Shown in pieces: positions 1-6,445 of a stretch of DNA of 6,783 nt. The stretch lies in contig JANXYT010000266.1 in assembly GCA_025355915.1 (NCBI GenBank), positions 1-6,783 on the forward strand, in the 5' to 3' direction. Each line of letters starts with the position of its first letter. Positions within the stretch are counted from its first letter, which is position 1. Source of the DNA: Holophagaceae bacterium. GTDB lineage: Bacteria; Acidobacteriota; Holophagae; Holophagales; Holophagaceae. The position numbers and the translations under genes are program-made. The notes below the pieces were generated by a model, which had not been told where the DNA came from, did not search any database, and saw only the letters and a program-made list of their open reading frames with translations.

Positions 1-692
1 GCAACCTGCTGGTGCAGGTTGCCCAGAGCATCTACCTTCATCAAGAACGGGATCACCTCATCCCGGACGAGGAAGGGCCGGTTGTCTTCCGGCACGGGCT
101 CGTAGGGCATCTGCTTCAAGGGGTTCTCGGTGATCTTCCTGTTCTTCACGGCCCAGTTGATGGCCACCGCAAGGTAACGCAGCACGATGTTCACGGTCGT
201 CGGCGCCAGAGGACGCCGGTCGGGATCGCCGGGATCGAGGAGGGTGCGCTTGAAGGCGATGATGTCCGCCTGGGTGAGACGCCGGACCTGCACATGACCG
301 AGCACGGGGCGGACCTTGTCGAAGGCGTAGTAGGCCCGGTCGAGGTGCTTGGCGTTGGAATAGCGACTCTCCAGCCCATAGTCCATGGCCTCGCCGACGG
401 TCAGTTCGACCTCCAGGCCCTCCTGCTGCCGGAGGAGGTCATCGCGGACCCGTTCCAGCAGCTTCCTCGCCGTCTCCAGCCGGGTGGTCGAGAACGTCCC
501 CATCTTGGTTTTCCGGCCCACCCGGATCTTGAAGGCCCAGAAGCCCTTTGGGGTCTTTTTCAAGCCGTTCTTGTAACCGGACTGCGCCATGAACCCCTCG
601 GTGCTGGCCGGGGAATATCCGGCTTCACTACCCAGTAGGGCGTTCACATCCTGGAATGCACCCCAAAGTGGATCCAGGCGGCGAAAAGACAT
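1..692 (-). CDS. Tyrosine recombinase / phage-type integrase, partial (C-terminus beyond left edge)
   Basis: The minus strand is open from an ATG at 692-690 to the window edge, giving about 230 residues with no stop. An in-frame TAA lies 12 codons upstream of that ATG, so the start is bounded. A second in-frame ATG at 590-588, preceded by GAGGGG, is an equally credible start and would remove 34 residues with no family resemblance. Residues about 47-85 (GFWAFKIRVGRKTKMGTF, then TARKLLERVRDDLL) look like the small arm-type DNA-binding domain of phage integrases. Residues about 95-190 form the helical core-binding (SAM-like) domain, ending in the usual AINWAVKNRKITENPLK turn before the catalytic domain. 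The catalytic R-H-R-Y residues would lie to the left of the window, so activity cannot be judged. The family cuts and rejoins DNA at att sites through a tyrosine. Its position beside ATPase and rhuM genes suggests it mobilises them. The family call is confident; the start is not. Confidence 0.88.
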   Translation of the reverse strand, partial: MSFRRLDPLWGAFQDVNALLGSEAGYSPASTEGFMAQSGYKNGLKKTPKGFWAFKIRVGRKTKMGTFSTTRLETARKLLERVRDDLLRQQEGLEVELTVGEAMDYGLESRYSNAKHLDRAYYAFDKVRPVLGHVQVRRLTQADIIAFKRTLLDPGDPDRRPLAPTTVNIVLRYLAVAINWAVKNRKITENPLKQMPYEPVPEDNRPFLVRDEVIPFLMKVDALGNLHQQV

Positions 693-785
693 TTTCAGCC
701 CTTATAAGCCCGGTTTTCGGGATAATTACCGTAAATATGCACATCATACTGTTGATATTTTCAGAAAAAGTCTCAATATTGCTCC
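693..785. promoter_or_regulatory. AT-rich divergent promoter region between integrase and ATPase genes
   Basis: This 93-bp gap is visibly richer in A and T than its flanks and separates divergent genes, so both promoters probably sit here. On the plus strand TTGATA (752-757) and AATATT (775-780) are spaced 17 bp. If used, transcription would begin at or next to the ATPase ATG at 786, giving a leaderless or nearly leaderless mRNA. On the minus strand TATGAT (748-743) is a possible -10 without a convincing -35. ATTTTCAG occurs at 691-698 and again at 757-764, CAATATTG at 774-781 is a perfect 8-bp palindrome, and CCCG/CGGG at 709-721 can form a small hairpin. These may be regulator or recombinase sites, but no experimental consensus was matched. 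Confidence 0.4.
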
Positions 786-2255
786 ATGGCGACCTGGCTC
801 TCCTCCGACGAACTCCTCGGCGTCCTCAATGGCTTTAACCCTTGGTGGAGTGGCCGACCTGCATCCAGTCCACCCTTCCGCCGGATCGCCTACTACCGCT
901 GCCGGGAGTTCCTGGAGCACCCCAAGCTCCAGCGGGCCGTCATGCTCAGTGGGCCGCGCCGGGTCGGCAAGAGCGTCATCCTCCAGCAGATCGCCCAGGA
1001 CTACATCAAGGAGGGCCGGGACCCAAAGTCCATCCTCTACTTGAGCCTGGAGCACCCACTGCTCAAGATCCCCAACATCCTGGAAATCCTGCGGCTCTAC
1101 CACGAGCACATCCACCCCGCCGGGGCCCCCACCGTCCTTCTCCTGGATGAGATCCACTACAGCCCGGACTGGGACGTGAGCCTGAAGGGGCTGGTGGACC
1201 AGAACCCTGAATACCGCATCTTGGCGACCGGCTCGGCCACCCTGGCCGCCAAGAAGGCCATGTCCGAGAGCGGGGTCGGGCGATGGGTCACGGTCCCGAT
1301 TCCCACCCTGTCTTTCTACGAGTTCATCCGGATCCGCGAGGATGCCGCCCCTGAACTCCCGGTGGGCCTGTCCCCGAAGACCCTCTTCGACGTGGACACG
1401 CCTTCGCGATTGAAGATCGCCAGCGACCTTCGCCCTCTTCTGCCCCTCTTCCAACGCTACCTGCTGCTCGGGGGGTTCCCGGAGACGGCCAAGTTGGATG
1501 ACGTGTTCCTCGCCCAACGGCTACTCAGGGAAGACGTGGTGGACCGGGTTCTGAAGCGAGATATGACCACCCTCTTCGGCGTGAGGAACGTCCAGGAGCT
1601 GGAGCGCCTGTTCATCTACCTCTGCTACCACACCGGCGGCATCTTCCAGGCTTCGACGTGTGCCAGCGAACTGGGCGTCAACGCCCAGACGGTGAACAAC
1701 CACCTGGATCTACTAGAGCAGGCCCACCTGGTCTACCGGCTGAACCCGTATGGCATGGGCGGCAAACAGATCCTGAAGCCCAGGCAAAAGGTCCACCTCG
1801 TAGACGCAGCCATCCGGAACGCCATCCTCATGAGGTCGGAGCAGGTGCTTCAGGACCCCCTGGAGATGGGGATGATCGTCGAGAGCACTTTGCTCCGGCA
1901 CATCATCGCCTATCACATGCGTCTCCCCGTGGAGGTCTGCTACTGGCGGCAGCCAAAGGGGGACAAGGTCACCGGGCCTGAGGTGGACGTGATCCTGAAG
2001 GCGCCGGATCAGGTCGTGCCTTTCGAGGTGAAGTATCGGGAGTCCGCCCCTCTGGACGCGAAGAGCGGTCTGGCCATCTTCTGCGCCGCCGAGGGTATCG
2101 ACCGGGGATACCTCATCACCAAGTCCGACCAGGAGTTCGGCGTGGCCACCCTTGCCAACCACTCCACCCGGTTCATGAAGGTCCCCGCCCACGTCTTCAC
2201 CTACGTCACCGGCATGGCGGAGCAAACCGAAACCCAGACCAGAACGAGCAGTTAG
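786..2255 (+). CDS. AAA_14 / DUF4143-family ATPase (COG1373-like) with nuclease-like C-terminal motif
   Basis: This 489-residue protein has a P-loop GPRRVGKS at 56-63, a Walker B VLLLDE at 117-122 and a sensor-like TGSAT at 148-152. These are typical of the STAND-related AAA_14 ATPases. The DUF4143 signature YLLLGGFPE is at 225-233, followed by a winged-helix-like segment (about 285-318, with TCASELGVNAQTVNNHLDLL). Near the C-terminus, D401 and E414-V-K416 have the D-x(n)-E-x-K spacing of PD-(D/E)XK nuclease folds, a recurring feature of this family. No function is established for most members; DNA binding or cleavage powered or gated by ATP is an inference. The ATG at 786 is the first possible start after an in-frame TGA at 753-755, and no Shine-Dalgarno precedes it. 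The gene is 29 bp from rhuM on the same strand, so the two are probably cotranscribed. The family call is firm; the biological role is unknown. Confidence 0.9.
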   Translation: MATWLSSDELLGVLNGFNPWWSGRPASSPPFRRIAYYRCREFLEHPKLQRAVMLSGPRRVGKSVILQQIAQDYIKEGRDPKSILYLSLEHPLLKIPNILEILRLYHEHIHPAGAPTVLLLDEIHYSPDWDVSLKGLVDQNPEYRILATGSATLAAKKAMSESGVGRWVTVPIPTLSFYEFIRIREDAAPELPVGLSPKTLFDVDTPSRLKIASDLRPLLPLFQRYLLLGGFPETAKLDDVFLAQRLLREDVVDRVLKRDMTTLFGVRNVQELERLFIYLCYHTGGIFQASTCASELGVNAQTVNNHLDLLEQAHLVYRLNPYGMGGKQILKPRQKVHLVDAAIRNAILMRSEQVLQDPLEMGMIVESTLLRHIIAYHMRLPVEVCYWRQPKGDKVTGPEVDVILKAPDQVVPFEVKYRESAPLDAKSGLAIFCAAEGIDRGYLITKSDQEFGVATLANHSTRFMKVPAHVFTYVTGMAEQTETQTRTSS

Positions 2256-2284
2256 CGGTCAAGGTCCACCTGCACAGGCTTCCC

Positions 2285-3307
2285 ATGGATTCTCAAGGCA
2301 AGTTCCTTCTATACAAGGCCCCCGACGGGGCAGTGAACGTGGATGTCTTCTTCCAGGGAGAGACCGTCTGGCTGAGCCAGAAGACCCTGGCGGAACTCTT
2401 CGGGGTGCAAGTGCCTGCCATCGCCAAGCACTTGAAGAATATCTTCGATTCAGGGGAGTTAGATCGTGAGGCAACTGTTTCCAAAATGGAAATGGTTCGT
2501 CCAGAGGGGGACCGGGAGGTCAGCAGGCAGGTGGAGTTCTACAACCTCGACGCCATCATCGCGGTGGGCTACCGGGTGAACAGCTACCAAGCCACCCAGT
2601 TCAGGATCTGGGCCACCCGAACCCTGAAGGAGTTAATCGTCAAGGGCTTCGTCTTGGACGACGAGCGCCTGAAGCAGGGCATGAAGCTCTTCGGCAAGGA
2701 CTACTTCGACGAGTTGCTGGAACGCATCCGGGAGATCCGGGCCAGCGAGCGGCGCTTCTACCAGAAGATCACAGACATCTATGCCTTGGCCGTGGACTAC
2801 GACAAGGATGCCCCTATCACCAAGACGTTCTTCGCCCTGGTCCAGAACAAGCTCCACTGGGCCATCACGGGGATGACGGCGGCGGAGACCATCCACCATC
2901 TGGCCGATGCCAGCAAGCCTCACATGGGCCTCACCAGCTGGAAGCATGCCCCCCATGGGAAGGTCCTGAAGTCGGACGTCACCGTGGCCAAGAACTACCT
3001 GACCGAGACCCATATCCGGGAGTTGAACCGGATCGTCTCGGCCTACCTGGACCTCGCCGAGAACCGTGCCGAGCGGGGGCTGCTCATGAGGATGGAGGAC
3101 TGGGCCAGGTTCCTGGACAGCTTCTTGGAGCTTTCAAGCTACCCCATCCTCGACGACAGGGGGCGGGTCAGCGCCCTGGAAGCCAAGCTCAAGGCAGAGC
3201 AGGAATATGAAGCCTTCCGGCACCTACAGGACGCTGAATATGTCTCGGACTTCGACCGAGAGGTGAAGCGCCTGACGAGCAGGAACAAGGACGAGGAACG
3301 CGGATAG
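2285..3307 (+). CDS. rhuM: RhuM-family protein (Virulence_RhuM)
   Basis: The 340-residue product matches the RhuM family in length and throughout its sequence. The N-terminal half carries VWLSQKTLAELFGV (28-41), a helix-turn-helix, followed by VEFYNLDAIIAVGYRVNS (83-100) and ATQFRIWATRTLKELIVKG (103-121), the most conserved stretches of the family. The C-terminal half has YLTETHIRELNRIVSAYLD (238-256) and FLELSSYPILDDRGRVSA (280-297), also characteristic. It is predicted to be cytoplasmic, with no signal peptide. The name comes from a Salmonella pathogenicity-island gene; the biochemical activity is not established, and DNA binding is inferred from the helix-turn-helix. It lies 29 bp after the ATPase gene and is likely cotranscribed. 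The ATG at 2285 has no good ribosome binding site, which suggests translational coupling to the upstream gene or SD-independent initiation. The family is common on genomic islands, consistent with the nearby integrase. Confidence 0.93.
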   Translation: MDSQGKFLLYKAPDGAVNVDVFFQGETVWLSQKTLAELFGVQVPAIAKHLKNIFDSGELDREATVSKMEMVRPEGDREVSRQVEFYNLDAIIAVGYRVNSYQATQFRIWATRTLKELIVKGFVLDDERLKQGMKLFGKDYFDELLERIREIRASERRFYQKITDIYALAVDYDKDAPITKTFFALVQNKLHWAITGMTAAETIHHLADASKPHMGLTSWKHAPHGKVLKSDVTVAKNYLTETHIRELNRIVSAYLDLAENRAERGLLMRMEDWARFLDSFLELSSYPILDDRGRVSALEAKLKAEQEYEAFRHLQDAEYVSDFDREVKRLTSRNKDEERG

Positions 3308-3348
3308 GTCTTCCGGTGTTGGATCTAGGCGGACTGAAGCCGGAACCA

Positions 3349-3378
3349 TATTTTAGAAAATGGCCACTTACTAAAATA
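3349..3378. repeat. 30-bp near-perfect AT-rich palindrome
   Basis: The left half TATTTTAGAAAATGG and the reverse complement of the right half (TATTTTAGTAAGTGG) agree at 13 of 15 positions. The outer 8 bp and the central TGGCCA are perfectly symmetric about the same centre. It begins 41 bp after the rhuM stop. The stem is mostly A/T at its base and no T-run follows, so an intrinsic terminator is unlikely. The size and symmetry fit a dimeric regulator operator or a tyrosine-recombinase core site; the sequence does not decide between them. Confidence 0.75.
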
Positions 3379-3463
3379 AGACATCCCCTTGTTTCATTCA
3401 CTGAGTGCGGGGAGCGGGGAAGATCGGTCGGGAGCCCTGTGGCTAGGGTGGACGACCCCCTGC

Positions 3464-3517
3464 CCTTGGGGACCCCGGGGCCATACGGTGTGGTGTATGT
3501 GTGGGGTGGCCCCAAGG
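3464..3517. repeat. Nested G/C-rich hairpin with an alternative pairing
   Basis: CCTTGGGG (3464-3471) plus ACCCC (3472-3476) pairs with GGGGT (3503-3507) plus CCCCAAGG (3510-3517), a 13-bp stem with a 2-nt bulge. Inside the loop CATAC (3482-3486) pairs with GTATG (3495-3499) around an 8-nt loop. A competing helix, GGGGCC (3477-3482) with GGCCCC (3508-3513), is also possible. The hairpin is bracketed by near-identical short repeats, GACCCCCTGC (3454-3463) and GACCCCCCTGC (3517-3527). It lies about 250 bp upstream of modA. It may be a structured RNA leader, a small palindromic repeat element, or a rearrangement scar. There is no T-run after it, so it is not a standard terminator. Confidence 0.55.
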
Positions 3518-3591
3518 ACCCCCCTGCAAACCCGCACCACGACTATCTCCACTAGCTTCGATACCTTTCTTGTGATTCCAGGTGTCGAGGG

Positions 3592-3741
3592 TGGCCCACC
3601 TCTGCCGAGCTTCTGGCCTTGTTCAAGGACTGCGGCGGTGTGGAGGGGGTCCTTATCCGGGCCGCGCAGCGGCCAACATGGTGGTCGAGTCCTTCCCCGG
3701 TGGCTGGTGGTGGGCCCATGTTCGCAGGTACCCTCGGGTAG
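3592..3741 (+). pseudogene. Possible remnant of a MOSC-domain protein gene (frameshifted, truncated)
   Basis: Starting near 3598, the frame reads TSAELLALFKDCGG followed by VEGVLIRAAQR (to 3672). This resembles the N-terminal start of bacterial MOSC-domain proteins, typically of the form AELLA...GRVEWIGVRPARR. The next expected family segment appears in another frame (MVVESFP, 3678-3698), and the first frame then resumes with VAGGGPMFAGTLG to a TAG at 3739-3741. This looks like the beginning of the domain's conserved glycine-rich region, with some codons lost. No start codon lies in the reading frame and the rest of the domain is absent. MOSC proteins handle sulfur in molybdenum-cofactor metabolism, so a place directly before modABC makes sense. 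I matched the family from memory of its pattern; the call is tentative and chance resemblance is possible. Confidence 0.42.
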
Positions 3742-3760
3742 GCTTGCATGACGGAGCTCG

Positions 3761-3766
3761 GGAGGA
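3761..3766 (+). promoter_or_regulatory. Ribosome binding site of modA
   Basis: GGAGGA lies 3 nt before the ATG at 3770, slightly close but a full Shine-Dalgarno core. It fixes the modA start, since an earlier ATG at 3748 is in another frame. Confidence 0.8.
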
Positions 3767-3769
3767 AGC

Positions 3770-4561
3770 ATGGCAAACAGGAAGCGAGGTGTGGCCTTCA
3801 CTTTGCTTCTGGTGCTTTCCTTCCTCGGGTGTCGCCGTTCCATCGCCGAGGATGTGCCGGTGGTCGCGGCCGCGGCGGATCTCCAGTTCGCTCTGGAGGA
3901 GATCTCTCAGCAGTTCACCGCCGCCACGGGCCGAACCGTGAAGGTGTCCTTCGGAAGTTCGGGGAACTTCGTCCGGCAGCTGGAACAGGGGGCTCCGTTC
4001 CAGCTCTTCATGTCCGCGGACGAGGCCTTCGTGTTCCGGTTGGCCAAGGTGGGCCGGACCTTGGACCAGGGGACGCTGTACGCCACCGGCAGGATCGGCC
4101 TCTTTGTGCCCCACGGATCTCCCTTGAAGGCGGACGGCAGCCTGGAGGATCTCCGGGCCGCGCTCGCGGACGGGCGGTTGCGGTCCTTCGCCCTGGCCAA
4201 CCCCGAGCATGCGCCCTACGGACAGCGGGCCGAGGAAGCCCTCCGGAACGTGGGAATATGGGAAGCCATCCAGCCCCGGCTGGTGCTGGGTGAGAATGTG
4301 AGCCAGGCCGCCCAGTTCGCCACCTCGGGCAGCACCCAGGGGGGCATCATCGCCGCCTCGCTCGCCCGGTCACCTCGGATCGCCCAGATGGGTTCCTTCG
4401 CCTTGATTCCAGAAGCCTGGCACCGGCCCCTGGCCCAGCGCATGGTGCTGCTGAAAGGGGCTGGCCCCACGGCCAGGGCCTTCTACGAGCACCTCCAGCG
4501 CCCCGAAGCCCGCGCCATCCTGCGCACCTATGGGTTCGTCCTTCCCTCCGAAAGGCCCTAG
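3770..4561 (+). CDS. modA: Molybdate ABC transporter, periplasmic substrate-binding protein ModA
   Basis: This 263-residue protein has an N-terminal export signal: basic MANRKR, a hydrophobic stretch (about 8-20), then FLGC at 18-21. The cysteine may be lipidated, though Phe at -3 departs from the usual lipobox; cleavage after SIA (24-26) is the alternative. The mature protein starts VPVVAAAADLQFALEEI (29-45), the ModA lobe-1 entry. It continues through FGSSGN (61-66), a phosphate-like oxyanion loop, MSADE (81-85), YATGRIGLFVP (104-114), ANPEHAPYGQRAEEAL (143-158) and GENVSQAAQF (174-183), with STQGG (188-192). These are the family's conserved anion-pocket and hinge segments. ModA binds molybdate or tungstate outside the inner membrane and delivers it to ModB. 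It is the first gene of modABC. No ModE-like operator was recognised upstream, so regulation is unclear. Confidence 0.96.
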   Translation: MANRKRGVAFTLLLVLSFLGCRRSIAEDVPVVAAAADLQFALEEISQQFTAATGRTVKVSFGSSGNFVRQLEQGAPFQLFMSADEAFVFRLAKVGRTLDQGTLYATGRIGLFVPHGSPLKADGSLEDLRAALADGRLRSFALANPEHAPYGQRAEEALRNVGIWEAIQPRLVLGENVSQAAQFATSGSTQGGIIAASLARSPRIAQMGSFALIPEAWHRPLAQRMVLLKGAGPTARAFYEHLQRPEARAILRTYGFVLPSERP

Positions 4562-4563
4562 GC

Positions 4564-5232
4564 GTGGACTGGACCGCCCTTTCGCTTTCCCTGCGCCTGG
4601 CCTTCTGGACCATGGTGATCCTCTTTCCCATCGGCATCCTTTTTGGGCGGATGCTGGCCTGGTCGCGCTTTTCGGGAAAGGGCCTCGTGGAAGTGCTGCT
4701 GGCCCTGCCCCTGGTCCTGCCGCCCACGGTGCTGGGGTACTACCTGCTGGTGGCCATGGGCGGGCAGTCCACCCTGGGAGGCCTCTACACCCGGCTGATG
4801 GGGCGGCCCCTGGCCTTCACCTTCGAGGGACTCCTGGTGGCCTCGGTGATCTTCAACCTGCCCTTTGCCATCCAGCCCATGCAGCGCGCCTTCGAAGGCA
4901 TCCCGAAAGACGTCATCGAGGCCGCCGCCTGTTGCGGGTTGTCCCGCTGGCGCACCCTCTGGCGCATCGAGATGCCCCTGGCTTGGCCCGGCATCCTGGG
5001 CGGGCTCGTCATCACCTTCGCCCACACCCTGGGGGAATTCGGTGTGGTGCTCATGGTGGGCGGCAACATCCCCGGCGAAACGAAGACCATGGCCATCGCC
5101 ATCTACGACCGGGTGCAGGGCTTCGACAACAGCTCCGCGGGCGTGATGTCCCTCGCCCTCCTGCTGGTCTCCATCGGGGCCATCGGGCTGTCGTACGCGG
5201 CCACGGCCTGGCGGAAGGGGCGGCATGCCTGA
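4564..5232 (+). CDS. modB: Molybdate ABC transporter, permease ModB
   Basis: This 222-residue membrane protein fits ModB in length and sequence. It starts at GTG (4564), 2 nt after the modA stop, with AAAGG at 4551-4555 as ribosome binding site 8 nt upstream; no better start is in frame. Hydrophobic segments lie at about 10-30, 42-65, 88-108, 143-167 and 195-212, consistent with five or so membrane spans. ALPLVLPPTVLGYYLL (47-62) is a ModB signature. The cytoplasmic EAA loop, EAAACCGLSRWRTLWRIEMP (119-138), contacts the ATPase, and HTLGEFGVVLMVGGNIPG (154-171) is also conserved. It forms the homodimeric channel that passes molybdate through the inner membrane. Its end overlaps the modC start by 8 nt, which indicates translational coupling. 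The two cysteines in the EAA loop (123-124) are unremarkable. Confidence 0.96.
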   Translation: MDWTALSLSLRLAFWTMVILFPIGILFGRMLAWSRFSGKGLVEVLLALPLVLPPTVLGYYLLVAMGGQSTLGGLYTRLMGRPLAFTFEGLLVASVIFNLPFAIQPMQRAFEGIPKDVIEAAACCGLSRWRTLWRIEMPLAWPGILGGLVITFAHTLGEFGVVLMVGGNIPGETKTMAIAIYDRVQGFDNSSAGVMSLALLLVSIGAIGLSYAATAWRKGRHA

Positions 5233-6445
5233 GCGCTCCGAAGGCCTCTGGATGCAGGTCTCCCAGAGCCTGCCCATCCCACTGGAGGCCACCCTCAGCT
5301 GCGCGCCGGGCGAGGTGTTGGCCCTGGTGGGCTCCTCAGGATCCGGGAAATCCACCCTGCTGCGCACCATCGCTGGCCTGGTTCAGGCCGACTCCGGCGT
5401 GATCCGATGCCAGGGCCAAGTCTGGTTCGATGGCGAGCGGCACATCCACCGGACGCCCCGGGAGCGGCGCGTCGGCTTCGTCTTCCAGAACTACGCCCTC
5501 TTCCCGCACCTCACCGCCCTGGAGAACGTGATGGAGGCGCTGGACGGGGGGGACCGGTCGGCGCGACGAACCCAGGCCCTCGGCTGGCTGGAACGGGTCC
5601 ATCTGCAGGGCCTCGAGGCCCGGACACCCCACCAGATGTCCGGTGGCCAGCAGCAGCGCGTGGCCATGGCCCGGGCCCTGGCCCGGAATCCCGACATCCT
5701 GCTGCTGGACGAGCCCTTCTCCGCCGTGGATCGCGTGACCCGGGAGAAGCTCTACCTCGAGATCGCCGATCTCCTCAAGGGGTTAGCCATCCCCATGATC
5801 CTGGTCACCCATGATCTGGATGAGGCCACCATGCTCGCCTCCCGGATGGTGGTGCTCTCGAAGGGGCGCACGCTGCAGAGCGGAACCCCCGACGAGGTGC
5901 TGCTGAAGCCCTGCTCCATCGAAGTCGCGCGGCTGCTGGGGAACCGGAACATCTTTTCGGCGCTGGTCCGGCGCATCGAACCCGGTGGGCTGGACATGGT
6001 ACTGGACTGGGATGGGGACGAGCTCCGGGTCGACTATCTGGCGGGGGTCGAACCCGGGCAACGGGTTTCCTGGGTCATCTCTCCGGGCGAGGTGAACTAC
6101 CGCCGTCCGGGCTATCCCGAAGATCGCCTCGGCCACACCTACCTGGGGGGGCGCATTGCCGCCCTGGTGCGGCATGGCGAAACCGTGCGCGTGGTCCTGG
6201 CCCTGGACGGCGAAACCGAACGGATGCTTCACTTCACCGCCACTCGAAACCTGGCGCAGCGGAGCGGCCTCGTCACCGGCGGCCACGCGCGGGTGGCCCT
6301 CCCCTCCCATAAGATCCAGGTCTTCCCCCTGGCCGAGGATCTGTCGCGGCGCTCTTCCCGGGGGATGCACACCCGGACGGGATCCGACGCCCCGGGCAGC
6401 CTCCAGGACGACAAACCAGGTGATGGACCCGTCCGGTTGGCGTGA
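5225..6445 (+). CDS. modC: Molybdate ABC transporter, ATP-binding protein ModC with C-terminal TOBE region
   Basis: This 406-residue ATPase has all ABC motifs intact: Walker [10 protein letters not shown] (36-44), Q-loop Q88, signature MSGGQQQR (138-145), Walker B ILLLDEP (158-164), D-loop SAVD (166-169) and the switch histidine H196. After the nucleotide-binding domain (about 8-235), two beta-rich TOBE/Mop-like stretches follow (about 245-291 and 305-368), which in ModC proteins bind oxyanion or serve regulation. A tail of about 37 residues (370-406), polar and low in predicted structure, extends beyond the usual end; ModC proteins are commonly about 350-370 residues. ATP hydrolysis by the ModC dimer drives import through ModB. 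The start ATG at 5225 lies within the modB 3' end and has GGAAGG (5213-5218) 6 nt upstream. A sulfate/other-anion ATPase is possible by domain alone, but the modAB neighbours settle the assignment. Confidence 0.95.
   Translation: MPERSEGLWMQVSQSLPIPLEATLSCAPGEVLALVGSSGSGKSTLLRTIAGLVQADSGVIRCQGQVWFDGERHIHRTPRERRVGFVFQNYALFPHLTALENVMEALDGGDRSARRTQALGWLERVHLQGLEARTPHQMSGGQQQRVAMARALARNPDILLLDEPFSAVDRVTREKLYLEIADLLKGLAIPMILVTHDLDEATMLASRMVVLSKGRTLQSGTPDEVLLKPCSIEVARLLGNRNIFSALVRRIEPGGLDMVLDWDGDELRVDYLAGVEPGQRVSWVISPGEVNYRRPGYPEDRLGHTYLGGRIAALVRHGETVRVVLALDGETERMLHFTATRNLAQRSGLVTGGHARVALPSHKIQVFPLAEDLSRRSSRGMHTRTGSDAPGSLQDDKPGDGPVRLA

Larger units (their letters stand above)
3308..3591. other. Intergenic region with no credible gene, at the probable element/chromosome boundary
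   Basis: Open frames here on both strands are short, rich in Pro, Arg and Trp, and lack ribosome binding sites or family resemblance, so none is called. The first part (about 3345-3400) is AT-rich; the remainder swings to very G/C-rich (3430-3530). The stretch holds a 30-bp palindrome and a nested hairpin, listed separately. CACTGAGTG at 3399-3407 is a further small palindrome. No tRNA and no convincing modA promoter were seen. Confidence 0.6.

Noticed and set aside
12..638. Long plus-strand open frame of 208 codons
   Set aside because: It is antisense to the integrase, which shows clear domain patterns on the minus strand; the plus-strand product resembles no family and has no ribosome binding site.
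744..1517. Minus-strand open frame of 257 codons
   Set aside because: It is antisense to the Walker A and B region of the ATPase and is a high-GC shadow with no recognisable domain.
3464..3517. Intrinsic terminator for rhuM
   Set aside because: The stem is strong but no run of T follows on either strand.
3316..3555. Possible small gene of 79 codons between rhuM and modA
   Set aside because: It has a non-ATG start, no ribosome binding site and a low-complexity Gly/Pro/Val sequence, and it runs through the palindrome and hairpin.
3550..3580. tRNA T-loop-like sequence TTCGATAC
   Set aside because: The flanking bases do not pair as a T stem and no anticodon or acceptor arm fits on either strand.
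3530..3769. ModE operator or modA promoter
   Set aside because: No sequence close to the known ModE palindrome and no acceptable -35/-10 pair were found.
4530..5402. Plus-strand open frame of 290 codons overlapping modB and modC
   Set aside because: Its composition is Pro/Gly/Arg/His-rich, typical of an out-of-frame reading; modB and modC occupy the true frames.
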